This document shows, piece by piece, positions 1-9,119 of a DNA stretch of 64,000 nucleotides (position 1 is its first letter; every line of letters begins with the position of its first letter). The stretch is from contig CAITUV010000007.1 in the NCBI GenBank assembly GCA_903895725.1, positions 1 through 64,000 of the forward strand, written 5' to 3'. The position numbers and the translations under genes are program-made. The notes beneath the pieces are model-generated. The model was not told the DNA's origin. It worked only from the letters and a program-made list of their open reading frames with translations, and did no database searches. Source of the stretch: an uncultured Myxococcales bacterium. Lineage in GTDB: Bacteria; Myxococcota_A; UBA9042; CAIXZC01.

Positions 1-86
1 AGAGCCACCCCGACTCCCGCGTCCAAGAACTGCTCCCGCACAACTGGAAGGTGCTCTTCGGGCAACCGCCTCCGCCGCCAGCTTGA
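1..86 (+). pseudogene. IS66-type transposase, C-terminal end only
   Basis: The first 27 codons up to a TGA at 84-86 read as a short tail containing V-Q-E-L-L-P-H-N-W-K. This resembles the conserved 'LLPWNW' ending of IS66-family transposases. Only the C-terminus lies in the window, so an intact upstream element cannot be excluded. No second IS66 gene or inverted-repeat end is evident just downstream. The call rests on a short motif. Confidence 0.45.
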
Positions 87-122
87 GCCGCCCGGTCCCC
101 CTGGGACTATGCTGTCAAGAGG

Positions 123-455
123 GTGCGGCCTGATCGGTTACAGAACTTCGACGCCGAAAATGCTGGCTACCTCGATCCCGGCGTAGACCGGATGGCCATG
201 GTTCCGATCCAGGATGTGTGCAGGCGGGTCCCCGGTAGTCGAATCGTCGCCATCAACGTGTCGGGGGAGCGGGCCGTCTACGACTCGAAGCTGCGTTGTC
301 CCGTGATCGAAGTGAGGGTCCGGCCCTCGGGGGCGTCCTTCGAGGACGCTCTTGGCAGCGGGAAGGTCTGGAACCGTCTGACCACCGCCGGCTACAAGGC
401 CACGGTGAAGGCATTTCGAAAGGCCGGCGGGAAGAAGACGCTGGCCTGGAAGTAA
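123..455 (+). CDS. hypothetical protein, 110 aa
   Basis: This is a GTG-started frame of 110 codons; an ATG at codon 24 (position 192) is an alternative start. The product is basic with no signal peptide or membrane segment, and ends in a Lys/Arg-rich segment. I do not recognise a family. It lies just after the transposase tail, so it could be a passenger or a fragment. Codon usage is compatible with coding, but there is no strong Shine-Dalgarno sequence. Confidence 0.4.
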   Translation: MRPDRLQNFDAENAGYLDPGVDRMAMVPIQDVCRRVPGSRIVAINVSGERAVYDSKLRCPVIEVRVRPSGASFEDALGSGKVWNRLTTAGYKATVKAFRKAGGKKTLAWK

Positions 456-472
456 GGCGAGGCGTCCAGTTC

Positions 473-592
473 CTACCTCCTCGTCCCCCACTCCCATGCG
501 GCCTCCTGCCACTTCTCCCACGGCAACTCCGGATACATGCAGGCCGCCACGGGGCGTTCATAGAGCCGGGCACAGTCGAGGCGGTCGTCATT
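473..592 (-). pseudogene. C-terminal remnant of a YkgJ-like Cys-cluster protein
   Basis: Directly after the stop codon of the FGE gene at 593, and in the same frame, the minus strand reads D-R-L-D-C-A-R-L-Y-E-R-P-V-A-A-C followed by M-Y-P-E-L-P-W-E-K-W, then stops. The pattern 'C.iY..RP.aC..yP' is typical of the zinc/iron-chelating YkgJ family. Only about 37 residues remain, there is no start codon in frame, and the N-terminal Cys cluster is missing, so this is a broken gene. Confidence 0.45.
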
Positions 593-1804
593 TCACTGGC
601 CGGGAGGTGGGGGAGGCCGAACGCAGCGCGCGCCGAAGGCAAAATTGCTTTCTGTGTAGGCGAGAGCGGTGCGATTGGCCGACCGCAGGTGGATGTCCCC
701 CCACACGCAGCAGCCTCCGCGGATAGTCTTCACTAGGCCCAGCGGACCGGCCTGCTGACAAGAAGTGCCGTCGAGAGGAAGGAGAGCCAAGTCCTGATTG
801 TACCAATCGTCGCACCACTCGCCCACATTCCCCGCCATGTCGAGTGCTCCAGACCATGAGATTCCTTCGCTTTTCGATCCGACCTGCTTGGTCCCGCTGC
901 AACCGAGTTCCCAACATGGGTCACAGGCCCATGGAGGCACTCCGACAGGGTCAAACCCATCAAAGACCGCCGTGTTGTTGTCACAGGTCGGCTCCGGTCC
1001 GTCCCCCCAAGGGTACTTGCGATGCACCGGCCCCTTGGCGGCATACTCCCACTGAGCCTCCGACGGCAGCTTGCCTCCGGGCGCGGCCCAGGAGCAGAAC
1101 TGTGTCGCCTGCTGCCAGGTCAGACCGTCCTGAGGGTGGTTCGAGCGGCCATTTGCGGAAGTGTTGATGTCCCAGGGGCCGTCGGGCACCGTCCTCGGAC
1201 CAGCTGGCCCGCACGGGCCTGCTTCGACACATGCCTCGTAGTGCTGGACCACGATTTCGTACTTGCCGATGAAGAAGCCCTGTTCGAAGGAGACTGGGTG
1301 CAGCTTGTCTTCAGTCGTGCTGTCCTCTTCGTCGGGCTCTCGCCCGACCTCATCTTGAGGGCTGCCCATCTTCATCGTCCCCGGCGGCAACCAGATCCAG
1401 ACATCCCAGTTCCTCCAGCCGGCGTTGTCCAGGTTCTTGTACTCGCAGTGTCCCCTCGTGTTGCAGTAGACACCATAGCCTGCGAGAGAAGGGCAGCATT
1501 CTCCCCCACAACCAGTAACCCCGGCGGGGCAAGATGGCGGGAGGTCGGTTGCCTCCAACTCGCCTCCACGTCCATCCGCCTCCGCTGTACCCTCGGTAGA
1601 TAGCCCGGAGGCGTCAAGAGCTGAATCGGCGGCGTCGGCACCATTGCCAACACCGTCATCAGCGCCCCGCTGGCTCGCAGAATCGGCATCCTCTGCAAGG
1701 TCTCGACCGCTGTCGCCTCCCGGCGCAAGTACCACAGGCTTCGAGAGGCAGCCAGCGCAGAAGAAGACGAACAGCCCCCAGACAAGCCTTCGCAACGCAT
1801 CCAT
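593..1804 (-). CDS. FGE-sulfatase (SUMF1-type) domain lipoprotein, 403 aa
   Basis: The start is the ATG at 1804, preceded by GGGAGG; the frame stays open far upstream but nothing there looks coding. A lipoprotein signal peptide ends in the lipobox F-F-C-A-G-C. It is followed by an Asp/Ala-rich linker and then, from about residue 125, a formylglycine-generating-enzyme-type fold with K-M-G-S-P, P-S-E-A-Q-W-E-Y-A, Y-P-W-G, D-M-A-G-N-V-G-E-W and a closing F-G-A-R-C-V. Such domains outside true sulfatase activators often serve as binding or display modules. The gene is divergent from the related gene at 2409, and the two share an A-G-C-L-x-K-P-V lipobox region. Confidence 0.85.
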   Translation of the reverse strand: MDALRRLVWGLFVFFCAGCLSKPVVLAPGGDSGRDLAEDADSASQRGADDGVGNGADAADSALDASGLSTEGTAEADGRGGELEATDLPPSCPAGVTGCGGECCPSLAGYGVYCNTRGHCEYKNLDNAGWRNWDVWIWLPPGTMKMGSPQDEVGREPDEEDSTTEDKLHPVSFEQGFFIGKYEIVVQHYEACVEAGPCGPAGPRTVPDGPWDINTSANGRSNHPQDGLTWQQATQFCSWAAPGGKLPSEAQWEYAAKGPVHRKYPWGDGPEPTCDNNTAVFDGFDPVGVPPWACDPCWELGCSGTKQVGSKSEGISWSGALDMAGNVGEWCDDWYNQDLALLPLDGTSCQQAGPLGLVKTIRGGCCVWGDIHLRSANRTALAYTESNFAFGARCVRPPPPPGQ

Positions 1805-2005
1805 GCGGCCTCCCGTTCCTCGTGAAAGGCAAGTGCGTGTTGAGGCCGGTAGGCCTCGCTCCCACGCCCCATGTGGCAGAAGCGTCCCCAGTGACTTGTC
1901 GGTGGGCCTGTCCGTTCTCATGTTCCAGATTTTGGTGTGCCCGGCCCACCGGGTCAAGAAGATTCCGCTCAATGCTGGCATGGGCATCCCGCCCAGGTGT
2001 AGGAG

Positions 2006-2218
2006 TTGCCTCCCACAGCGGCCCGTGAGCTCATTCCGGGCGTTTGCACAACCCAGGCAGCGGCCACCCAGTATCGCCGCCTGCACATCCAGAAGGACTG
2101 GCGGCTCATCTACCGGGACGACGGGGACACGCTGGGCATCGAACGGCTCGTGCACAAGAGCAAGCTGGACCAGGAGGCTGAGAGGGTAGCCTGGGAGGAC
2201 CTGAACGGCCCGCCATGA
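2006..2218 (+). pseudogene. RelE/YafQ-like toxin fragment, about 70 codons
   Basis: The segment Y-R-R-L-H-I-Q-K-D-W-R-L-I-Y-R-D-D-G-D-T-L resembles the core strand pattern of RelE/YafQ mRNA interferases ('yRe.Hi..DWlLiY'). The usual C-terminal 'R.GSHS.LF' is replaced by unrelated sequence, and the N-terminal half of the fold is absent. No antitoxin gene is visible beside it. It sits in the roughly 600-bp gap between the two divergent FGE genes and is probably dead. Confidence 0.3.
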
Positions 2219-2408
2219 CGACTTTCTGAGCGTCCACGGGAGAAGACGCACATCGCCGTCGTCCCCGGATGCTAGAAGCTCGTTGGGCCCCCATTCCGCA
2301 TCGCTGCCAAGCACTTCCTCGTGCCGGTGCTTCCGTCCCTGGCGCGGTGTCGAAAGGTGCTTGTCATTGCCCTGCTGCGCAGTATGATCCTCCCGAGTGA
2401 GGGCAACC

Positions 2409-4970
2409 ATGATCAGTCGACAAAGGCAATGCTCCGTGCTGGTTCTGTTGATCGTCGCCGGCTGTCTGGAGAAGCCCGTTGCCGGCCCTTCGCAGGCTCC
2501 CGATTCCGAGACGACGAGTTCCGACGAACGGACTCGAGCGGACAGCAGGGGAGAGACAGCTGCGCCCCGGCAGGATCTGTCTGGTGAGATCCCCAGGGTG
2601 ACGGATGCCGTGGATGCGGGGGGGGATGGTGGTTCCCTGTGGGAGGTTCTGGACCTCGTGGATACCGGCCCCCTGGATGTAGTTGAGGTCGTTGCCGATC
2701 TGTCCGACGGAAAGGTGATTCCGGACCTGTCGGCGCTGGAGGTCGACGCACAACCTGACCTGGCCGTCGTCGAAGAGGTCGCTCCAGAAGTCGAGGTTGT
2801 GTGCGTCCCCAACTGCGAGAGCAAGGTGTGCGGGGATGACGGGTGTGGAGGAAGCTGCGGAATGTGCCAGGCCTTGCCTCCGATGAAGTGCCTGGACGGG
2901 CAGTGCGTCTGTTCGGAGCCGTTGTCGCCGACCATCAAGTATGCGAAGCAGTTTGGCGGTCCCGACGACGACCAGCTGTTCGGTGTGGCTCCGGGACCGG
3001 ACGGCACCTATCTGGCCGTGGGGGAACGGGGCGTTGGAGTACCCCTTGGCGCCCAGGGCTGGTGGGCAAGATTCTCCTCGGATGGAGATGCGACCCTGGA
3101 GAAGACGTTCGGTGGAGAAGGGGTCGACCGCTTCCGCACCGTGGTGGCCCAACCCGGAGGAGAAGTCCTGGCAATAGGATGGACGACGTCGACCGGCCAG
3201 GGCAAGGAGGACGGCTGGGTCCTGCGAGTCGACTACGAGGGAAACAAGATCGACGAGGCAACTCTCGGCGGAGCAGGTGACGATGCATTCTACGGCGCCT
3301 GCGCTGTGGAGGGAGGGGTCGTCCTGGTGGGGCGCACAGCTTCAAAGGGGCAAGGGTCCAACGATGTCTGGCTCGTGCGACTGGACGAGAACCTCGACCT
3401 CGTCTGGGAGAGGACCTTCGGAGGCCCGAGTGCTGACGAGGGCATGAGTGTACGGCCGTTGCCCGAAGGCGGGTTAGCTGTGGCTGGCAACACTTGGTCG
3501 AAAGGGGCCGGAGGTGCTGACATCTGGCTTCTCAGAGTAGACCCCGAGGGCTACGCCACCTGGGACAAGACGTTTGGTGGGGGCGAGGAGGACCGCTGCT
3601 ACTACGGAGACAGCCTTGCCGTGACGCCGGAGGGGGATATCGCTGTCGTCGCCATGACCAAGTCTGGAGGCAGCGGTGACTTCGATTGGTATCTCCTTCG
3701 AGTTGCCAAGAGCGGCGACGTGACACTGTCCAAGTACTTTGGGGGAGCCGGCATGGACCGGGCGTACGCGGTCGAGTACCAGCCTGACGGCGGCTTCCTG
3801 ATGGGGGGGTACGTCACCCCTGGGGGGGAAGCCGCCTGCCAGGGGACCCTCGTGCGCACGAACGGTGCCGGAGAACAGCTTTGGACTCTGGTGCTCCCGC
3901 CTGCTGTAGGCCAATCGTGGATCGTGGGCCTCGACAGTCTGCCGGGAGGGGGCTGGTTGGCATCGGGAGCGGCCGCTGCGGTGGTTGGCGGGAAGTCGGA
4001 CGGCTTCTATGTCAGAACTGGACCCGAGGTGTGCGGCTGCACGCCGGACTGCGAAGGGAAGTCGTGCGGCTCGGACGGATGTGGAGGGACGTGCGGTCAA
4101 TGCGGCTCCCTCGAGGAATGTGCCACGACCAAGACGGGCGCTTCGTGTGCGGCCCTGTCGGTGGAAGTCCCGGCAGGTTCCTTCTGGATGGGATGCAACA
4201 ACTGTGCGGGCTCAGCGGTGAACGACCCGTCTTGCGGCAGCAACGAACACCCGTACCACGAGGTGTACCTGGACGCCTATCAGATCGATCGGACAGAGGT
4301 GACCGCTGCGCAGTACCTGGCGTGCAAGAGCTCTGGCGGGTGCACTGCGGCCGGCAGTGGAACCTATGCGACATATCAGGTCGGAGGGAAGGAGAAGCAC
4401 CCGGTCAACTTCGTGACATGGTCCCAAGCCGAGGACTACTGCCAGTGGGTTGAGAAGCAATTGTGCACCGAGGCGCAGTGGGAGAAGGGGGCTCGCGGGG
4501 GCTGCGAGAAGAACGGTGGGAACTCGAACTGCAAGGCGCAGAGCCGGAAGTACCCGTGGGGAAACGATGAGGCGAGCTGCCAGTTCGCAGTGATGGATGA
4601 GGGGGGGGATGGCTGTGCGACGGGCAGTACGATGGCGGTATGCAGCAAGTCCCCGGCGGGCGACAGCCCCTACGGTCTTTGCGACATGGCCGGAAACGTC
4701 TGGGAGTGGACAGGGGACTGGTATCAAGAGGACTACTACTGCGACGGGCCGGGGGCGACGGGAGACGAGTACTGCGCTGCCTGCGGTCCTTGGCCAGGTT
4801 CCCCGAGCGCATGGGAGGACCCCCTTTGCACCATTGGCAGCTCAAGTCGGGTCGGGCGTGGGGGCAGCTTGAACGTCGGCGACACCTACCTTCGCGTGTC
4901 GAATCGCAACTTCATCGTTCCGTCGGACGGATACGCCTACGTCGGCTTCCGGTGTTGCGGACCCCAGTGA
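2409..4970 (+). CDS. FGE-domain lipoprotein with beta-propeller-like repeats, 853 aa; retroelement-type variable 3' end
   Basis: The ATG at 2409 is preferred over the GTG at 2397 because it places the signal peptide and lipobox (I-V-A-G-C) correctly. After an acidic linker comes a Cys-rich module (C-G-D-D-G-C-G-G-S-C-G), then about six repeats of F-G-G-x-x-x-D roughly 50 residues apart that suggest a propeller (about residues 170-520). A second Cys-rich module follows, then a C-terminal FGE domain (about 585-853) with S-F-W-M-G-C-N-N-C, Q-W-E-K-G-A and D-M-A-G-N-V-W-E-W. The last 80 codons are a diverged copy of the end of the gene at 13474 and of the A-rich repeat at 15944. It is predicted to be an outer-membrane surface lipoprotein, perhaps a ligand-binding display protein. 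Confidence 0.88.
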   Translation: MISRQRQCSVLVLLIVAGCLEKPVAGPSQAPDSETTSSDERTRADSRGETAAPRQDLSGEIPRVTDAVDAGGDGGSLWEVLDLVDTGPLDVVEVVADLSDGKVIPDLSALEVDAQPDLAVVEEVAPEVEVVCVPNCESKVCGDDGCGGSCGMCQALPPMKCLDGQCVCSEPLSPTIKYAKQFGGPDDDQLFGVAPGPDGTYLAVGERGVGVPLGAQGWWARFSSDGDATLEKTFGGEGVDRFRTVVAQPGGEVLAIGWTTSTGQGKEDGWVLRVDYEGNKIDEATLGGAGDDAFYGACAVEGGVVLVGRTASKGQGSNDVWLVRLDENLDLVWERTFGGPSADEGMSVRPLPEGGLAVAGNTWSKGAGGADIWLLRVDPEGYATWDKTFGGGEEDRCYYGDSLAVTPEGDIAVVAMTKSGGSGDFDWYLLRVAKSGDVTLSKYFGGAGMDRAYAVEYQPDGGFLMGGYVTPGGEAACQGTLVRTNGAGEQLWTLVLPPAVGQSWIVGLDSLPGGGWLASGAAAAVVGGKSDGFYVRTGPEVCGCTPDCEGKSCGSDGCGGTCGQCGSLEECATTKTGASCAALSVEVPAGSFWMGCNNCAGSAVNDPSCGSNEHPYHEVYLDAYQIDRTEVTAAQYLACKSSGGCTAAGSGTYATYQVGGKEKHPVNFVTWSQAEDYCQWVEKQLCTEAQWEKGARGGCEKNGGNSNCKAQSRKYPWGNDEASCQFAVMDEGGDGCATGSTMAVCSKSPAGDSPYGLCDMAGNVWEWTGDWYQEDYYCDGPGATGDEYCAACGPWPGSPSAWEDPLCTIGSSSRVGRGGSLNVGDTYLRVSNRNFIVPSDGYAYVGFRCCGPQ
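4890..4958 (+). repeat. variable repeat 2 (VR-like) at the 3' end of the FGE gene
   Basis: The 69-nt segment starts C-T-T-C-G-C-G-T-G-T-C-G and ends T-G-T-T-G-C. It aligns without gaps to the A-rich repeat at 15947-16015. I count 13 mismatches, of which 7 fall on adenines of the A-rich copy. The first 21 bases are identical. The changes alter codons in the FGE fold's C-terminal loop, the part diversified in retroelement targets of this type. Confidence 0.6.
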
Positions 4971-5098
4971 CGCGAAGCGGCTGGAAGTGCGAAAACTCAA
5001 CCGTGGCGTCTCTCTGAGCGCATGCGGAGACCTGTGGCCCACGCGAGCAACCATGACTGCCCCCATGGTACTCCCCCGCCGGTGTTGTCCCGGACTGC

Positions 5099-6379
5099 TC
5101 ACACGATCTCGAACGCCTCGCCGTCGTTGAGCCGAAGCACGTTCCCGAACCGCCCGAGGTGCTGGTCCCATGCTTCCCCGTGCACGGGCACGAGGTACCG
5201 GGGGGACATCCTCCGGGCAAACTCCTCCAGGTCGGCCCCGGACGCATGCCCGCTGGTGTGGTACTTCTCCTCGTGGACGGTGGCTCCGGCCGCCTCGAAC
5301 ACCTTTCGGACCTCCTGGTAGTCGGGCTTGTCCAGGTACCCCTTCCACATCGAGAACACCCAGGCATCGTGCTTGTCGAACACGATGCCCTTGGCCAGGA
5401 AGTCCCGGAGCAGGGAGGGGCGGAGCATCACGACGGACTTCCGCAGCTTCTCCAGCCCGGCGGCACCGAGGGCCCCGTTCGTCGTCGCACATCTTTCCAC
5501 GAACGAAGGACAGTCCATCCGGGCCGGGTCACCGTACAGGCGGATCATCCCGCTGGTGACCACGGGACGCACTCCAGGCAAGCCGAGCCGTGGCAGCCTG
5601 TACCCCAGGGCGGAGAGCCGCTCGAGCACGTCCAGCGTGTACACGTCGAGAACGAAGGCCCGCCGGGCCCCCTTGCATGCCTTGTAGAGGCTGACGGTCC
5701 GGTCGATGTTCTGCGCGGACCAGGAGACGAACACCCGTCCCTCCGTGGTCTTGAACAGCGTCTCGAGCTCGGACTGCAGTTCCTCCTCGGTCCGGACCGT
5801 TCCCTCCCGGCCCAACGTGGTGCCCTCGATGAGCAGCACGTCCACGTTCTTCGGGGGCTTCGCCATCATCCGGTCGACCAGGACACGCTTGCGACCGGTC
5901 CTGCGGAAATCCCCGGAGTAGAGGAGCCGCTTCCCGCCGCAGTCGACGAGCAGCATGTGGGCATCGAAGGCGGAGTGGTCGGTGAGGTAGGGGGTGATCG
6001 TGAAGGGCCCGACCGTGAACGGCACGCCGGAGCGGAACGTGTGGAGCGGACCGGGGATGCGCTGCCGCCTGACCCGGGCGGTCATGTCCATCAGGATGCC
6101 CGCACCCTGTCCGCGCCAGACGGGCCAGTGCGGCGGAAGCTGCGTGACCAGCCCCCAGTGATCCTGATGTGGATGCGAGATGATCAGGGCATCGATGTCG
6201 CCGGCCGTGTCCAGGGTGGACGGGATCAACCGCTCGGAGGGGGAGGATTCGTCCGTGTCGAGGGGCTCTCCGGCGTCGAGCAGGAGGCGGTGACCGTCGA
6301 AGGCCAGCTCGATGCAGTTGCCGCCGATCTGGTGGGTGGACCGGTGGACGGTGAGGATCGGGCCGGCGGCGGTCAACAA
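5099..6379 (-). CDS. RNase J-like metallo-beta-lactamase-fold nuclease, 426 aa
   Basis: The N-terminal metallo-beta-lactamase motif H-P-H-Q-D-H-W-G lies near residue 70. The C-terminal H-T-S-G-H-A-S with P-V-H-G-E-A is the hallmark of RNase J and related beta-CASP RNases. The length is shorter than true RNase J (about 550 aa), because the C-terminal domain is absent. The start is TTG (6379 or 6376) behind GGAGGGG. The gene is convergent with the FGE gene at 2409 and divergent from the kinase gene. A role in RNA or DNA phosphodiester hydrolysis is inferred from the motifs; the substrate is unknown. Confidence 0.8.
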   Translation of the reverse strand: MLTAAGPILTVHRSTHQIGGNCIELAFDGHRLLLDAGEPLDTDESSPSERLIPSTLDTAGDIDALIISHPHQDHWGLVTQLPPHWPVWRGQGAGILMDMTARVRRQRIPGPLHTFRSGVPFTVGPFTITPYLTDHSAFDAHMLLVDCGGKRLLYSGDFRRTGRKRVLVDRMMAKPPKNVDVLLIEGTTLGREGTVRTEEELQSELETLFKTTEGRVFVSWSAQNIDRTVSLYKACKGARRAFVLDVYTLDVLERLSALGYRLPRLGLPGVRPVVTSGMIRLYGDPARMDCPSFVERCATTNGALGAAGLEKLRKSVVMLRPSLLRDFLAKGIVFDKHDAWVFSMWKGYLDKPDYQEVRKVFEAAGATVHEEKYHTSGHASGADLEEFARRMSPRYLVPVHGEAWDQHLGRFGNVLRLNDGEAFEIV

Positions 6380-6565
6380 GCATCCCCTCCTTCATGTCCA
6401 GGTCCACCGAGTCTCATCCACCGTGGCTCCTGCTCAGTGCTGAGCGGAGCACTTCTCCTTCGAGTCCGCCGGTGAGACGAGCACCGACATTCGGCGGACT
6501 TGCTGGAGGACATGGTACTGCCGGACCCAGGGTCCGTCCAGGGTGCAAAGAAGGCATTTCTTCTC

Positions 6566-6594
6566 TTGGAACCGCTCCCGGAGTAGGATAGGTT
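6566..6594 (+). promoter_or_regulatory. possible sigma70-type promoter for the kinase gene
   Basis: TTGGAA, a 17-bp spacer and TAGGTT lie about 20 bp upstream of the kinase ATG at 6615. The match to the consensus is only moderate. Confidence 0.25.
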
Positions 6595-6614
6595 CACCTA
6601 GGCGAGCGTAGAAA

Positions 6615-9065
6615 ATGGAGAAGTACTGCCCCAAATGCTTCAAGAAGTACCCGATGGAGGTGGAGGTCTGCCCAGGGGACGGGTCGTTCCTCGTGTCTCC
6701 GCACGAGAAGGACCTCACGGGCGAGGTTCTCGACAACCGGTACACGGTGTTGGAGCGGATCGGGCGGGGCGGTATGGGGGTCGTTTACCGGGCGGAGCAG
6801 CACCTCATCAAGCGGATCGTGGCGCTGAAGGTCCTGCGGCGGGAGGTGGTGCAGGACGAGACGGCAGTGAAGCGCTTCTTGACCGAGGCGCAGGCCATCG
6901 CTTCTCTCGACAGCCGGCACACGGTCACACTCTACGACTTCGGAGTCACCCGTGACGGTCTGCTGTACTACACGATGGAGTTGCTCAAGGGGCACCCCCT
7001 CTCCTGGATCATCAGGAAGGAGGCGCCGCTGGAGATCGGGCGGGCGGCGAGACTGGTGATCCAGGTCTGCGACTCGCTCAAGGAGGCGCACGACCGTGGG
7101 ATCCTGCACCGGGACCTGAAGCCGGACAACCTGTTCGTCGTTGAGCGGGATGAGCGGGAGATGATCAAGGTAGTGGACTTCGGAATCGCCAAGCTGGTGG
7201 GCGACTCGTCAGTGGAGTCGGTGACCCGGACCGGCATGATCGTGGGGACGCCGCAGTACTTGAGCCCTGAGCAGGCCCTAGGCAACCCGGTGGTTCCCGC
7301 CAGCGACCTCTACTCCATGGCGATCGTGTTCTACGAGATGTTGGCCGGCGTTCCCCCGTTCCAGGACGAAACGCCGATGAAGACCCTGTGGTGCCACGTG
7401 CGGGATCCGCTTCCGCCTTTGAGCAGCAAGAATCCTTCGGTTCAGGTGCCCAGAAGCATCGAGGCCTTCCTGGCCCGGGCGCTGGAGAAAGAGGCGGGAC
7501 GGCGTTTCCCGACCGCGGTGGCATTCCGGGATGCGCTCAGGAAGGCGCTCGAGGACCATGACGCGGCCCCCGAAACGGTGTCCCTTCCCAATCTCTCGAC
7601 CACTGACGAAGGGCTGCGACTGAAGACGCAGGCATGGAACAGAGAGAACGTGGTGGCGGGGGCCGCCAGGCCCAGGCGGTCTGGGCTGGAGGAGAATCCG
7701 GAAGATCGGGGCACGGCGGTGCTGCGTCCAGAGCCGTCAGGTCGGCCGTCACCTCCTGCGGGGCCATCGTTGGGGGACGCACAGCCGAAAGACCAGGCCC
7801 CCGCCCATCCGGGAGCCACGGCGGCTGGGCGCCCCCGGGGGGAGCCATCTCCGGTGCCACCGGCGAAAGAGAAAGCCTCGCTGCACGCTGTGGTGGCCCC
7901 ATCCGCCCCCCCCATCCCCCGCAGGTTGCCCGCACCTGTCAGCATGGAAGGGAAGATTTCAGCGGCGACCGGGGAGACGGAGTTCTCCGGTCCGGGGCCG
8001 GAGACCAAAGCGTTGCTTCTCGCCGGCAGGCCCCGGTTCCTCTGGGCGGTGGGTGCGGCTGCGGCGGCTGTCATCCTGGTTGCGATGCTTGCCGTGTGGC
8101 GTCCGTGGGACGGGGGAGGTGCGGACGACCTCGAGGCGAAACGGGAGACACAGGCCGCGGTCGTAGCGCCGCCGGCAGCGCAGAAGACGGAGGAAGATCC
8201 TCGGATGGGCGAGGAAACGAAGAAGCAGGTCAAGGATGAGGAGGTAGTGGTAGCCGTCGTTGGTGCTGTGGCTACTGCGGGCAAGCAGGCGGAAGAGGCC
8301 GGCAAAGCCGAAGAGACAGCGAAATACGAGGAGGCCAGGAAGGCCGCTGAAGTGCACAAACTGGCCGAGGATACCTCAGGAACGCCGAAGGTGGAGGAGG
8401 CGGAGGCTGCGAGGATGCTGCCACAGGAAACGGCGAAAGCCGAGGAGGCCAGGAAAGCTGGAGATATGGAGAGGGCCAAGGAGACCAGGAGGGCCGAAGA
8501 GGACCGGAAGGCCGAACAAGCGAGGCAGGCCCAAGTGGCAGCGAAAGCAGAAGAGGATAAGAAGGCCGAGCAAACGAGGCAGGCCGAAGAGGCAGCGAAA
8601 GCCAAGGAGTCCGCGAAGGCCGCTGAGGTTGTGCGGAAGAAGGCGGAAGACGAGCAGAGAAGGGCCGCTGGGGTGGCCAAGGAGAAGGCCGAGCAGGCGA
8701 AGAAGGCTGAAGAGGAGAGGAAAGCTGAAGAGACAAGGAAGAAGGCCGAGGAAAGGAAAACATCGAACATTGAGCGCGGCCGGAAAGAGATGCAGGCGGG
8801 CAGATACGAGCAAGCCATCGCCCTTCTCGGAGAGGCGAAGAAAGATGGTGCGGAGCCCGGAGAGGTGGACGGCCTGATCCGCGAGTGCTACGACCGGATC
8901 GGCAAGCGGGAGGTCAAGAGCCTGGTCGGCAGAGGCAACAACGCCTTCGACGAGAAGAGATGGGACGACTGCGTGAAGTACTTCGACGCGGCCGTGAAGC
9001 TCGGTGGCTCGACGCCCGATGTGGACCAGAAGCTGAAGAAGTGCCGTGCCATGACGACGTTCTGA
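6615..9065 (+). CDS. membrane Ser/Thr protein kinase with zinc ribbon and coiled-coil/TPR tail, 816 aa
   Basis: A zinc ribbon (C-P-K-C at 5-8 and C-P-G-D-G near 19-23) precedes a complete Hanks-type kinase domain (about 43-310). The domain has the Gly loop G-R-G-G-M-G-V-V-Y, Lys72 in V-A-L-K-V-L, the catalytic H-R-D-L-K-P-D-N and D-F-G. A Pro-rich linker, a single membrane helix (about residues 475-495) and a long Ala/Glu/Lys coiled coil (about 540-720) follow, then two TPR-like repeats at the C-terminus. The topology places the kinase in the cytoplasm and the coiled coil outside the inner membrane. The gene is followed 54 bp later by a TPR lipid/periplasmic protein, probably its partner. Confidence 0.93.
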   Translation: MEKYCPKCFKKYPMEVEVCPGDGSFLVSPHEKDLTGEVLDNRYTVLERIGRGGMGVVYRAEQHLIKRIVALKVLRREVVQDETAVKRFLTEAQAIASLDSRHTVTLYDFGVTRDGLLYYTMELLKGHPLSWIIRKEAPLEIGRAARLVIQVCDSLKEAHDRGILHRDLKPDNLFVVERDEREMIKVVDFGIAKLVGDSSVESVTRTGMIVGTPQYLSPEQALGNPVVPASDLYSMAIVFYEMLAGVPPFQDETPMKTLWCHVRDPLPPLSSKNPSVQVPRSIEAFLARALEKEAGRRFPTAVAFRDALRKALEDHDAAPETVSLPNLSTTDEGLRLKTQAWNRENVVAGAARPRRSGLEENPEDRGTAVLRPEPSGRPSPPAGPSLGDAQPKDQAPAHPGATAAGRPRGEPSPVPPAKEKASLHAVVAPSAPPIPRRLPAPVSMEGKISAATGETEFSGPGPETKALLLAGRPRFLWAVGAAAAAVILVAMLAVWRPWDGGGADDLEAKRETQAAVVAPPAAQKTEEDPRMGEETKKQVKDEEVVVAVVGAVATAGKQAEEAGKAEETAKYEEARKAAEVHKLAEDTSGTPKVEEAEAARMLPQETAKAEEARKAGDMERAKETRRAEEDRKAEQARQAQVAAKAEEDKKAEQTRQAEEAAKAKESAKAAEVVRKKAEDEQRRAAGVAKEKAEQAKKAEEERKAEETRKKAEERKTSNIERGRKEMQAGRYEQAIALLGEAKKDGAEPGEVDGLIRECYDRIGKREVKSLVGRGNNAFDEKRWDDCVKYFDAAVKLGGSTPDVDQKLKKCRAMTTF

Positions 9066-9119
9066 TTGTTGATGGCGGCCTGCCCTGAGCGACTGACCAG
9101 GGCGAAGGAGTCGGAGGGA

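Noticed and set aside
1805..3007. Long open frame upstream of the FGE gene on the minus strand, overlapping the gene at 2409
   Set aside because: It lacks a Shine-Dalgarno and a plausible protein, and it is antisense to a well-supported gene. The lipoprotein start at 1804 explains the gene fully.
5159..6475. 438-codon frame on the plus strand opposite the RNase J-like gene
   Set aside because: It has no start signal and mirrors the GC bias of the opposite strand. The RNase J motifs support the minus strand.
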